A DNA stretch of 64,000 nt from Nocardia sp. NRRL S-836 (lineage in GTDB: Bacteria; Actinomycetota; Actinomycetes; Mycobacteriales; Pseudonocardiaceae). Both the position numbers and the translations under genes were made by a program. The stretch lies in assembly GCF_001279525.1 (NCBI RefSeq), contig NZ_LGDY01000098.1, positions 1-64,000 on the forward strand, given 5' to 3'. Shown piece after piece: positions 50,942-59,328 of this stretch. Numbering within the stretch: position 1 is the first letter of the stretch; each line of letters opens with the position of its first letter. The notes beneath the pieces were generated by a model that was given only the letters and a program-made list of their open reading frames with translations, was not told the origin of the DNA and searched no databases.

Positions 50942-51526
50942 TCACACGTGCAGGTCCGACGTCGGGCGGCTGCTCAGCCCGGCGATCCGGCCGAACAGGT
51001 GCGTGGCGGGGGCGTCCGGGTCGTCGCCGTAGAAGAACTCCGCGAGCGCCTGGTGGAACTCGGTGCGGTCCAGCCCACCGGAGCCGTCCGAGTCCAGGGC
51101 GTGGAAGACGGCGGCACAGTCCTCATCGGACACGTTGCCCGCCATGCGGAAGATCTCAGCGAACTCCGCCTGGTCGAGCCGGTCGTCGCCGTCGAGGTCG
51201 ATCAGGTCGAAGTAGCAGTCGGCCACCGGCCCGACCTGCTGCGGGTACAGGGCGGGATCGGCCAGCGCCCGCCGGAAGCCCTCGGTCATCTCGCGCAGGT
51301 CGACCTGCCCGTCCCCGTCCTCGTCCATCGGCGCGATCACGTTGGCCCAGAACGCGTTCAGCCCGTCGGTCAGCCGGCTGGCGACCGCGGAGCCCGGCGC
51401 GGCACCGCGGGCGGCGATGAAGCGCTCGCCCATCAACCGGACGTCCTCGCGGGTGATCACGCCGTCGCCGTCGACGTCGGCGCCCCTGAACCACTGGCGG
51501 TACTTGAGATCCTGGACTTCAGTCAT
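50942..51526 (-). CDS. EF-hand calcium-binding protein, calerythrin-like
   Basis: 194 aa, soluble, with four EF-hand loops: DVDGDGVITREDV (about 17-29), DEDGDGQVDLREM, DLDGDDRLDQAEF and DSDGSGGLDRTEF. All four keep acidic residues at positions 1, 3 and 5 except the last, where Ser or Gly replace some. It resembles calerythrin of Saccharopolyspora erythraea, a cytosolic calcium buffer. Monocistronic; ATG 51524-51526. Confidence 0.87.
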   Translation of the reverse strand: MTEVQDLKYRQWFRGADVDGDGVITREDVRLMGERFIAARGAAPGSAVASRLTDGLNAFWANVIAPMDEDGDGQVDLREMTEGFRRALADPALYPQQVGPVADCYFDLIDLDGDDRLDQAEFAEIFRMAGNVSDEDCAAVFHALDSDGSGGLDRTEFHQALAEFFYGDDPDAPATHLFGRIAGLSSRPTSDLHV

Positions 51527-51626
51527 GGCCACGCAACGTATGCACGCCGCAAACCGGTGTCCAGCAGCGTGACCCGTGCGGGAAGCCGGATCATTCCTTC
51601 GGGTGGTGTGTCGGCCGTGGTGGACG

Positions 51627-53933
51627 TCAGCCGGGCGGGGCGATGTCCGGTGGCGCGAAGGCGAGCACGTCGGGAAGGGGACCGTCGTAGCGCTCGACGT
51701 CGACCAGCACGCTGTGGGCACTCGGTCCCTGGGACAGCCGCGAGCACGGCCGGTCCGCCGTGAGGACGTTCGGGTTGCCGTGGCGGTCCAGCGTTCCGCT
51801 CTCACCCGGCTGCACCGGATCCCACCACGCTCCCGTGGACAGCTGCACGACGCCCGGCATCACGTCCTCCGACAGGACCGCGCCCGCGAGACAGCCGCCC
51901 CGGTCGTTGTGGACGCGCACGACCATGCCGCTCTCGATGCCGCGCGCCGCGGCGTCCGAGGGGTTGATCGTCACCGGCTCGCGGCCGCGGATCTTCGAAC
52001 CGAGGCTGTGGCCACCGTTGTCGTACTGGCTGTGCAGGCGGGAGGCGGGCTGGTTCGAGATCAGGTGCAGCGGGAACCGGTCCGACAGGCCAGCGCGGAG
52101 CCACTCCGCCGGTTCGAACCACTTCGGATGCCCGGCGCAGTCGTCGTAGCCGAACGAGTCGATCTCCTCGGAGAAGATCTCGATCCGGCCCGACGGCGTC
52201 GTGAGGGGGAAGCGCTCCGGATCCGAGCGGAGGGCTGCGAAATCGCCGGGGAACGGTCCGGTCGACGCCGGCAGCTCGGCGGTGGAGATCCGCCAGAAGT
52301 CGTCGAAGCCCGGCAACGCGGCATCGCCGGCGAGCTTGGCCCGCGTCTGCTCGTACAGGTGCCGGACCCACTCGATCTCGGAGCGCCCCTCCGTGAACTC
52401 CTGCTCGAACCCGAGCCGGGCGGCAAGGTCGGCGAAGATCCGGTGGTCGGTCCGCGACTCACCCGCGGGCTCGCGGACCTTCGGCATGGCGACGATGTGC
52501 GGGTCCGAGAACCCGGCGGCGAAGTCGTCGCGCTCCAGGCTGGTGGCGACGGGCAGGACGATGTCCGCGAACTTGGCCGTCGTGTTCCACCAGGCCTCGT
52601 GCACGACGACCGTGTCCGGCGTCTGCCAGGCGCGGGTCAGCCGGTGGAGGTCCTGGTGGTGGTGGAACGGGTTCCCGCCGCACCAGTAGACCAGCCGGAG
52701 CTCGGGCAGGGTGAGACGGCTGCCGTCGTAGTCGATGACCTCGCCCGGACGCAGCAGGGCATCGGCGATCCGCGCGACGGGGATGAAGTCCGGAACCGGG
52801 TTGGGCACCTCCGGGATCGTCGCCACGAAGGCGCGGTCCGGGGCGACGCCCGTCGCGTCCATCGTCGCGTACCCCGCGCCCCAGCCGCATCCCGGCCGCC
52901 CCATCGACCCCGCCATGGCGGCGAGCACGACGGACATCCAGATGGGTTGTTCGCCGTGGTCCGCCCGCTGCACCGCGTAGTTGACCATGATGAGGGAACG
53001 CCGGCTGGTGAGGCGGCGAGCGAGGTCGGTGAGCACCTCGCGGCCGATGCCCGTGATCTCCGCCGCCCAGGCGGCGTCCTTCACGACGCCGTCGAGCTCG
53101 CCGAGCAGGTAGGCGGCGAAGCGGTCGAACCCGACGCAGCACCGGCGCAGGAAGTCCTCGTCGTGCCACCCGTTGACCAGCATCGTGTGCGCGATGCCGA
53201 GCATCGCGGCGGTGTCGGTGTTGGGCACGACGGGCAGCCACTCGGCGTCCAGGAAGCCGGCGGCGTCGCTGCGGATGGGACTGACGCTCACGAACCGCAC
53301 CCCGGCCTCACGGCACCGGCGTTGCAGGTCCCGCGTCTGGTGCCGGGCCAGCCCACCGGGGTTGATCTGGCTGTTCTTGAGCGCCAGCCCGCCGAACGCC
53401 ACCACGAGCTCGCAGTTCTCGGCGATCTCGCCCCACATCGGCATCCGGCTCTGGTAGCTCCACGGATGACCGCCGATGACGTGGGGGAGGATGACCTCCA
53501 ACGCCGCGGTGCTGTAGGTGTTGCGGGAGTCGGTGTACCCGCCTCCCAGCGCCAGGAACCGGTGGAGCTGTCCCTGCGCGTGGTGGAACCTGCCCGCGCT
53601 GGCCCAGCCGTAGGACCCGCCGAACACCGCGCTGTCCCCGTGCCGCGACCGCACCCGGCGGAGCTCATCGCTCACCAGCGTGAGGGCCTGGTCCCAGCTC
53701 ACCTCCACGAAGGTGTCGCTGCCCCTGGCCGAGGGCTCGCCGTTCAGCCAGCCCTTGCGCACCGCGGGCCGCAGCACCCGAGCGCTGTCCTCGGCCGCCG
53801 TCACCATCCCGGGGCCGATGGGCGAAGGCGCGGGGTCGTCGTGCGTGGGCTCGATCCGCACCAACCGGCCGGAGTCGACCACGGCGACGTAACTGCCCCA
53901 GTGCGTCGCAACCGGCATGCGTCGTTCCACCAC
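51627..53933 (-). CDS. Cytosolic molybdopterin (bis-MGD) oxidoreductase, BisC/TorA-like
   Basis: 768 aa, near full length for the DMSO-reductase family. SYGWASAGRFHHAQ near residue 110 has the Ser that ligates molybdenum in DMSO, TMAO and biotin sulfoxide reductases. There are no N-terminal Fe-S cysteines and no Tat signal, so it acts in the cytoplasm like BisC and probably reduces an S- or N-oxide. GTG start after GAGG; a later ATG (53918) is possible. No dedicated partner gene is adjacent. Confidence 0.85.
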   Translation of the reverse strand: MVERRMPVATHWGSYVAVVDSGRLVRIEPTHDDPAPSPIGPGMVTAAEDSARVLRPAVRKGWLNGEPSARGSDTFVEVSWDQALTLVSDELRRVRSRHGDSAVFGGSYGWASAGRFHHAQGQLHRFLALGGGYTDSRNTYSTAALEVILPHVIGGHPWSYQSRMPMWGEIAENCELVVAFGGLALKNSQINPGGLARHQTRDLQRRCREAGVRFVSVSPIRSDAAGFLDAEWLPVVPNTDTAAMLGIAHTMLVNGWHDEDFLRRCCVGFDRFAAYLLGELDGVVKDAAWAAEITGIGREVLTDLARRLTSRRSLIMVNYAVQRADHGEQPIWMSVVLAAMAGSMGRPGCGWGAGYATMDATGVAPDRAFVATIPEVPNPVPDFIPVARIADALLRPGEVIDYDGSRLTLPELRLVYWCGGNPFHHHQDLHRLTRAWQTPDTVVVHEAWWNTTAKFADIVLPVATSLERDDFAAGFSDPHIVAMPKVREPAGESRTDHRIFADLAARLGFEQEFTEGRSEIEWVRHLYEQTRAKLAGDAALPGFDDFWRISTAELPASTGPFPGDFAALRSDPERFPLTTPSGRIEIFSEEIDSFGYDDCAGHPKWFEPAEWLRAGLSDRFPLHLISNQPASRLHSQYDNGGHSLGSKIRGREPVTINPSDAAARGIESGMVVRVHNDRGGCLAGAVLSEDVMPGVVQLSTGAWWDPVQPGESGTLDRHGNPNVLTADRPCSRLSQGPSAHSVLVDVERYDGPLPDVLAFAPPDIAPPG

Positions 53934-54269
53934 GCCTCAACTCCACCTCAGAAGGGACCTCGGACAGCGACGCCGGGGTGATGTGCCGCAACGGGAGCAC
54001 GCCGTCCGACCGGAGTCGGTGCCCGGCCGTGCGAACCGGGGGAGGCCCTCGCGGTGGAGTCGCGCATCAGCGGAGTCTCCGTTCCGCCCTCCGGCGTGCC
54101 GCGCGGTGCGGCTCCCGGCCGGTGGCCCGTGCTCACCGTAGCCCCGGCCGGGGCGTGGCTGAAGACGATGCCGGACAGGTCCCCCGGCAGGACGAGGGCC
54201 GTCGGCCGAACGCGCACAGCGGGTCTGCGTACCCGCCGTCCGCCGCCGTCGGCCGTCCGTCGTACGGAC
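53934..54269. other. Gap without recognised gene
   Basis: 336 bp between the bis-MGD oxidoreductase start and the end of an unknown gene. Both strands have reading frames but none with a usual protein composition, start and ribosome site. No RNA or clear dyad was seen. Confidence 0.4.
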
Positions 54270-54746
54270 TCAGGAATCGCCCGTCTGGCGCAGTCGTCCG
54301 CCGATCCGGTCGAACTCGGCCGCCATCTCCGGGGACGCGAGGAAGTCGTCCAGGCGCGCCGAGACCTCGTGGTCCACCGCCTCCAGCGACCGGATCGCCA
54401 GCTGCACGACGAACTCGGGGTCGCGGTCGCCCAGGAAGCCGGCCCAGTGCTCCAGTGCCTCCAGCGCCCGCAGCACCTGCGGCTCCATGTCGCCGTCGGA
54501 CAGCGTGCCCTCGTCGATGGTGTCCAGCCACGCGCGCAGCCGGTCCGGCGTGCTGCCGGCCGGGTCCGCGCACGCCTGCCCGAACGCCTGCCGGGCGTCG
54601 TCGTCGAACTCGGCCGCCGCCGCGTCCGCGAGGTCGTCGCCGGTGGTCAGCCGGACCACGGTCTCCGCGCCGAACCGGTGCCGCTGCCCGTCGTCGGCGG
54701 CGGTGACCAGCTCGCGGACGGCCTTCTCCACGTCGTTGTAGTGCAC
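54270..54746 (-). CDS. Unknown acidic 158-aa protein
   Basis: Start placed at the GTG 54746 (HYNDVEKAVRELV follows); an upstream in-frame start lies at 54758. Acidic, helical, no signal or membrane segment, no Cys-rich motif apart from one Cys. I do not recognise the family. It is divergent from the kinase gene that starts at 54882. Confidence 0.6.
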   Translation of the reverse strand: MHYNDVEKAVRELVTAADDGQRHRFGAETVVRLTTGDDLADAAAAEFDDDARQAFGQACADPAGSTPDRLRAWLDTIDEGTLSDGDMEPQVLRALEALEHWAGFLGDRDPEFVVQLAIRSLEAVDHEVSARLDDFLASPEMAAEFDRIGGRLRQTGDS

Positions 54747-54881
54747 GGCGCGAGTCAAGCAGCCCGGCCGTTCCCGACCGGGATCAGCCCGGACTCGTCC
54801 GTCACCGCGCTCTCCCTAGACGTCTCCGCGTTGCCGGGTGCTCGGCACGTGACGCTCGCCGGATCGGTCTGACCTGGCACA

Positions 54882-56357
54882 ATGCCCGGCGTGCTGCTGG
54901 AGGCGAGGCTCCTCGCGACGGTGTCGGGCCTCGCGGGTCCGGTCCGCGGCGCGGGCGTCGTCCTGATCAGCCTCTTCGGCGCGTGGTCGGTGGGCACCGC
55001 GCTGGGCTGGTCGTTGTTCGCCTTCGTCGTGCTGACCGCCGTCGCCGACTTCCGGCTGCCCCGCGTGGCGCTGCCGGTGGCGTTCGTCCGGGTGGTGGTG
55101 CTGTCGGTCGGGCTGGACGGCGCCGCGGGGCAGTGGGCGCTGACCGTGCTGACCACCACCCTGATCACCTGGCAGTGGCAGTGGCCGCCACGGGTCACCG
55201 TGCCCGCGACGGCCGCGCTGCTCGCCGTGCAGGTGGTGATGGCGGGACCGGGCGTGCTGGTGCGGGCGGTGCTGGAGTCGGTGCTCGCGCGGCTGGCCTA
55301 CGAGCTGCTGCGGCGCTCGAGCCGGCGGGTCGACCGGTTGCGCGAGCTGGCCGCCGCGCAGAACCGGGCCGCGGCGGTCGCCCTGGACCGCGGCCGCAGG
55401 GAACGCGAGTACCTCGCGTTGTTGCACGACACGGCGGCAGCGACGTTCCTGATGGCCGCCCACGGGGGTGAGCCGTCGTCCGTGGCCGCGCAGGCCCGGC
55501 GTGACCTGGTGGTGCTGGCCGAGCGGGACGACGCGCAGGGGACGGTCGATCTCGGCGCCGCGCTGGCGGCGGTGGCGCGGGATTGGACGGTGGCGCGGGA
55601 CGGGGCGGCGCGGGACCGGGTGGTGGCGTCAGGTGGTTCGGTGGCGCCGGATGGTGCGGCGGTGCCGGTCGAGGTGACGAACGTGGATGGCGTGCTGGCG
55701 CGGGACGGTGCGGTGGTGCTGGACGGGGCGTTGGGGCGGGGCCGGGCAGCCACGCAGGGCGAGGCGGTGGCATCCGACGGGGCAGTAGCGCGAGGCGGGG
55801 CCGTGACGCCGGGCGGGGCAGTGGCATCCAACGAGGCGGTGGCGTCGGCTTGGGCGGTGGCGTCGGACAGGGCAGCGATGCCGGGCGAGGCGGTGCCATC
55901 CGACGGGGTGGCAGTGCGAGGCGGGCCCGTGGCGTCGGACGGGCCGGTAGCGCGAGGCAGTGCCGTGGCATCCGACGGGGCGGTGGCCGTGCGGGTATCG
56001 GTGGAGGTCGTGCCGGTCCCCGCGGCGGTGGCGCTGGCGTTCGTGCGGGCGGTGCGGGAGTTGCTGACGAATGTCGCACGGCACGCGGGCGGAGCGGGCG
56101 CGGAGCTGGTGGTGTCACGGACCGGTCGGGGTGTGGTGGTCGTGGTGCGGGACGACGGGCCGGGGTTCTCGGTGGACGAGGTGCCGGAGCACCGCCGTGG
56201 GCTGCGGGCGTCCGTGGTGGAACGGGTGCGGGCGGCCGGTGGGGCCGTGGAGATCGACTCGGCGCCCACGCGGGGGACGACCGCGCGGCTCGTGTGGCCC
56301 GCCGATGTCCGACCACTCGGTGGTCGCCACCGGCTGGTCCGGGTCGCCGATGTCTGA
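54882..56357 (+). CDS. Sensor histidine kinase with interdomain repeat insert
   Basis: 491 aa. About four membrane helices (1-130), a helix with the phospho-acceptor site in EREYLALLHDTAAATFLM (about residue 185), then about 140 residues of VASDGAVARG-like repeats (55565-55995) and the HATPase part with the N-box AVRELLTNVARHAGG and RDDGPGFSVDE. Related kinases have only a short loop at the insert. The end of the gene lies inside a 45-bp tandem repeat shared with the next gene start. Confidence 0.82.
   Translation: MPGVLLEARLLATVSGLAGPVRGAGVVLISLFGAWSVGTALGWSLFAFVVLTAVADFRLPRVALPVAFVRVVVLSVGLDGAAGQWALTVLTTTLITWQWQWPPRVTVPATAALLAVQVVMAGPGVLVRAVLESVLARLAYELLRRSSRRVDRLRELAAAQNRAAAVALDRGRREREYLALLHDTAAATFLMAAHGGEPSSVAAQARRDLVVLAERDDAQGTVDLGAALAAVARDWTVARDGAARDRVVASGGSVAPDGAAVPVEVTNVDGVLARDGAVVLDGALGRGRAATQGEAVASDGAVARGGAVTPGGAVASNEAVASAWAVASDRAAMPGEAVPSDGVAVRGGPVASDGPVARGSAVASDGAVAVRVSVEVVPVPAAVALAFVRAVRELLTNVARHAGGAGAELVVSRTGRGVVVVVRDDGPGFSVDEVPEHRRGLRASVVERVRAAGGAVEIDSAPTRGTTARLVWPADVRPLGGRHRLVRVADV
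55565..55995 (+). repeat. In-frame degenerate repeat inside histidine kinase gene
   Basis: About 140 codons with a short degenerate unit (core GTGGCGTCGGACGGGGCGGT) encoding VASDGAVAxG. The strand is G-rich. Frame is kept into the HATPase domain. Confidence 0.75.
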
Positions 56358-56420
56358 CCAGCCGGTGGTCGCCACCGGCTGGTCCGGGTCGCCGATGACT
56401 GACCACGCGGTGGTCGCCAC
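56304..56420 (+). repeat. 45-bp tandem repeat carrying three start codons
   Basis: Two full copies and a partial third. Each copy has an ATG (56305, 56350, 56395) in the frame of the downstream gene, and GGTGGTCGCCACC follows each. The stop codon of the upstream kinase lies in the second copy (56355-56357). Confidence 0.82.
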
Positions 56421-57465
56421 CACCCGGCAGGTGTTCCTGGTCGTCGTCGCGGCGATCCAGCTCGGCCTCACCCTGCCGTCGCTCGTCGGCCACGACCAGG
56501 GCCCGGCGGAGTGGGCCGCCTACGCCCTCCTCACCGGCGTGCTCGGGGTCGTCGCGGGCCACGTCGCCGCCGGTCACGCCCGGCTCTCCGCCCCCGTCGC
56601 GACGGTTCTCGCCGTCATCGTCCTGGCCTCCTCCGTTCTCGCGACGACCGCGCTGCCGGCGGGTGCGTCGTTCGGGCCCGCTGACTGGGCGTTCGGTCTC
56701 GTCGGCTGGTACCTGCTGCTGGTGCTCGTCGAGCGGCCCGGGGCGGTGGTCGCCGCGCTCGCCGTGCACCTGTGCCTGGCCGTCGCGTGGTTCCTGCACG
56801 CGGGCAACGGTGACGGCGGCACCGCCGGGGTGGTCGTCCTCAGCGGCACGAGTTTCCAGGTCGGTGTCCTGGTGATCACGCGCGTGCTGCTGCGCGACGC
56901 GCGGCTCGCCGCGGTGGCCGCCGCCGAGCACGACGCCGCCCGGACCCGTGAAGAGCTGGCGCGGCAACGTGAACAGGACCTCCGCGCCGGGTTCGAGGGA
57001 CAGCTGGGTGCGGTGCTGCCGTTGCTCGCGGACCTCGCCGACGGGGTGGTGAGCGCGGCCGACGAGCAGACCCGGTTGCGGTGCTCGGTCGCGGCGGTGC
57101 AGCTGCGCAGGTTGTTCGCGGAGAACGACGACGTGCCGGACCCGTTGCTGCACGAGCTGACCGCGTGCGTGGACGTGGCGGAACGGCGGGGAGTCGTCGT
57201 GTCGCTCGCGGTCAGCGGCACGGCCACGCCGGTGCCGGCCGAGGTGCGCCGGGAGCTCGTCACGCCGATGGCCCGGGCGCTCGCGGTGGCGGGCGGGCGT
57301 GCGAAGGTGAGTCTGCTGCGCACGGCCACGGAGGTGCGGGTGGCCGTGGTGGCGGACGCGCCCGGTGAGCTGCCGTGGTCGGACGGCGTGCCGGAGGCGG
57401 TCACGGTCGAGACGAGCGTCCACAGCGGACTGGTGAGGAGCGAGGCGCGATGGCGGACGACGTGA
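56305..57465 (+). CDS. Degenerate sensor kinase-like membrane protein
   Basis: 386 aa from the first of three in-frame ATGs (356 aa from the third, 56395). About five membrane helices occupy residues 35-155, a coiled-coil-like stretch (RTREELARQREQDLRAGF) follows, and the C-terminus resembles a HATPase domain in length and strand pattern but lacks the N-box Asn and the Gly boxes; no phospho-acceptor His is seen. It is therefore probably a pseudokinase partner of the kinase encoded upstream. It overlaps the response regulator gene by 16 bp. Confidence 0.65.
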   Translation: MSDHSVVATGWSGSPMSDQPVVATGWSGSPMTDHAVVATTRQVFLVVVAAIQLGLTLPSLVGHDQGPAEWAAYALLTGVLGVVAGHVAAGHARLSAPVATVLAVIVLASSVLATTALPAGASFGPADWAFGLVGWYLLLVLVERPGAVVAALAVHLCLAVAWFLHAGNGDGGTAGVVVLSGTSFQVGVLVITRVLLRDARLAAVAAAEHDAARTREELARQREQDLRAGFEGQLGAVLPLLADLADGVVSAADEQTRLRCSVAAVQLRRLFAENDDVPDPLLHELTACVDVAERRGVVVSLAVSGTATPVPAEVRRELVTPMARALAVAGGRAKVSLLRTATEVRVAVVADAPGELPWSDGVPEAVTVETSVHSGLVRSEARWRTT

Positions 57466-58094
57466 CGGCGGTCGTGGTGGACGACCACCCCGTGGTGCGC
57501 GCGGGGGTCGCGCACTGGCTGTCCACGGCGGACCCGCCGATCACGGTCGTGGCCGGCGGCGAGGACCCCGAGGTGGCGTTCGGCGGTCCCGCCGATGCCG
57601 TGGTCGTCCTCGACCTGCACCTGGCCGGCGGCACACCGGCGATCGCGGCGTTGCGCAGGCTCGTGGAGGAGGGGCGCAGGGTCGTCGTGTACTCGATGCG
57701 CGCCGACGACGAGATCGCGTTGCAGTGCCTGGAGCTCGGGGCGCTGAGCTACCTGACCAAGGCGGAGGGCGCCGACCACCTGGTGCAGGCGGTGCGGGCG
57801 GCGGCGGACGGCCAGTCCTACACCCCGCCCGCGCTCGCGGGCGCGCTGGCGGGCGACCGGTCCGAGACCCGGCCCGCCCTGTCGCCGCGGGAGACCGAGG
57901 TGCTGGTCGAGTGGTTCCAGTCCGAGTCGAAGGAGTTCGTGGCGCAGCGGCTCAACATCACGCTCAGCACGGTGAACTCGCACCTGGAGCGGATCAGGGT
58001 GAAGTACGCGGCGATCGGACGGCAGGCGCCCACGAAGGCGGCGCTCGTGGCGCGGGCCATCCAGGACGGGCTGATCGGCCTCGACGACCTCTGA
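57450..58094 (+). CDS. LuxR-type response regulator
   Basis: 214 aa. Receiver domain with VVVDDHPVVRAG and phosphoacceptor Asp in VVVLDLHLAGG, then a LuxR helix-turn-helix (LSPRETEVLVEWF...VNSHLERI). GAGGAGCGAGG precedes the ATG. It closes the three-gene signalling unit. Targets unknown; the lipoprotein gene just downstream is a candidate. Confidence 0.87.
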   Translation: MADDVTAVVVDDHPVVRAGVAHWLSTADPPITVVAGGEDPEVAFGGPADAVVVLDLHLAGGTPAIAALRRLVEEGRRVVVYSMRADDEIALQCLELGALSYLTKAEGADHLVQAVRAAADGQSYTPPALAGALAGDRSETRPALSPRETEVLVEWFQSESKEFVAQRLNITLSTVNSHLERIRVKYAAIGRQAPTKAALVARAIQDGLIGLDDL

Positions 58095-58185
58095 GCCGCC
58101 GTGTGGTGTGAACGACCGATACCGGACCGTCCACGTGCGACCTAGCCTGCTGGCAACCCCAGGTTCCGCAGCGAGGAGTTCCGCA

Positions 58186-58815
58186 GTGACGCACGCCCGA
58201 CGTTCCCTTGTCCTCGTCGCGGCGGCGGGCTTGCTCCTGTCGGCGTGCGGCAGCCAGACGAACGGCTCGCCCGCGCCCGTCGAGACCACGACGGAGACGA
58301 CGACGACCACCACCACCACCAGCTCGAAGGCGAGCACCACCGCGAAGACTCCGGTCGCCGCCGGTGGCGAGGTCACCGCTCCCGGCTCGAAGCTCAAGGT
58401 CGGCGCCCGCGCGGTGATCCCGTACGCCTCGAACGACAAGAACGGCACCATGGCCGTCACGCTGTCCGCCATCGAGCCGGGCGCGAAGGAGGACCTCGCG
58501 AAGTTCGGCGACAAGGCCAAGGGCATCACGCCGTTCTACCTGCGGGTGAAGGTCGAGAACCTCAGCGGCACCGACCTGCGCTACACCTCGGTGTCCCTGC
58601 GCGGCCTCGGCGCGGACGGCAAGGGCACCGGCGTGATCATCAGCGGCGAGACGCCGAAGTGCGAGTCCACCAGCGCCCCGAGGACGTTCTCGGCTGCGGG
58701 CGAGACCTACGAGACCTGCGTGCTGACCGCGGCACCGGACGGGTTGAAGGTCGTGGCCGCCGAGTACAACCGCGGCGACGACTACGTGAAGTCCCCGATC
58801 GTCTGGGAGAGCTGA
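58186..58815 (+). CDS. Lipoprotein with Thr-rich linker
   Basis: 209 aa from the GTG at 58186, behind GAGGAG. Signal peptide with lipobox LSAC (Cys about 21). A Thr/Ser-rich linker leads to a beta-rich domain of about 140 residues (ITPFYLRVKVENLSGTDLRY) resembling telokin-like or DUF4352 extracellular domains. The domain contains a Cys pair. It lies 91 bp after the response regulator gene and may be part of its regulon. Confidence 0.75.
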   Translation: MTHARRSLVLVAAAGLLLSACGSQTNGSPAPVETTTETTTTTTTTSSKASTTAKTPVAAGGEVTAPGSKLKVGARAVIPYASNDKNGTMAVTLSAIEPGAKEDLAKFGDKAKGITPFYLRVKVENLSGTDLRYTSVSLRGLGADGKGTGVIISGETPKCESTSAPRTFSAAGETYETCVLTAAPDGLKVVAAEYNRGDDYVKSPIVWES

Positions 58816-58829
58816 GCGCACCGGCTGAC

Positions 58830-59261
58830 CTAGCGCCGGGTCGCTGCCTCGACGACGGCGAGCACCTCGTCCAACGTCCGCAGCTGCTCCGCGCTGAGCC
58901 GCTGGAAGGCCGCGCGCAGCACCTCGTTGCCCGCGGCCTCGCCGGCGACGAGCGCACGGGCGCCCTCCTCGGTCACGGCGACGACCTTGGCCCGCTTGTC
59001 GCCGGCGTCGGACGAGCGCCGCACCAGCCCGTCGCGCTCCATCGCCTCGACGGCCTGGGTGATCGACCGCGCGGCCATGCCCAGCTCCGCGGCCAGCCGG
59101 GTCTGCTTCACCGGCCCGAGCCTGGTCAGCACCTGGAGCACCTTCGTCCTGGCCAGTGACACCCCGCTGCCGGCCATGTGCTCGTCCACGGCCCGGCGCA
59201 GCTGCGCGGACGTGGTCAGATAACGGAGACCGATCTGCTCGGCCCTCCCGCTCGTGCTCAC
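58830..59261 (-). CDS. MarR family transcriptional regulator
   Basis: 143 aa from the GTG at 59261, behind AAGGAG. The winged helix-turn-helix spans LGPVKQTRLAAELGMAARSITQAVEAMERDGLVRR. MarR proteins are dimers that release DNA on binding phenolics or other ligands. Two copies of a 12-bp palindrome lie between this gene and the divergent SDR gene. Confidence 0.88.
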   Translation of the reverse strand: MSTSGRAEQIGLRYLTTSAQLRRAVDEHMAGSGVSLARTKVLQVLTRLGPVKQTRLAAELGMAARSITQAVEAMERDGLVRRSSDAGDKRAKVVAVTEEGARALVAGEAAGNEVLRAAFQRLSAEQLRTLDEVLAVVEAATRR

Positions 59262-59275
59262 ACCGGCTCCTTTCG

Positions 59276-59287
59276 TGAGGTACCTCA
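59276..59287. promoter_or_regulatory. MarR operator copy 1
   Basis: TGAGGTACCTCA, a perfect 12-bp palindrome in the MarR/SDR divergent promoter, preceded by CG. Confidence 0.7.
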
Positions 59288-59301
59288 GCATCTGGCAGTA
59301 T

Positions 59302-59313
59302 TGAGGTACCTCA
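59302..59313. promoter_or_regulatory. MarR operator copy 2
   Basis: Identical perfect palindrome TGAGGTACCTCA, 26 bp from copy 1 and followed by CG, so the whole region is itself an inverted repeat. Confidence 0.7.
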
Positions 59314-59328
59314 CGATATAGGAGCGCC

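Noticed and set aside
54054..54872. Plus-strand frame opposite the unknown acidic protein
   Set aside because: The minus-strand frame has the more ordinary amino-acid composition and a plausible start; the plus-strand one shows no family feature. Moderate certainty only.
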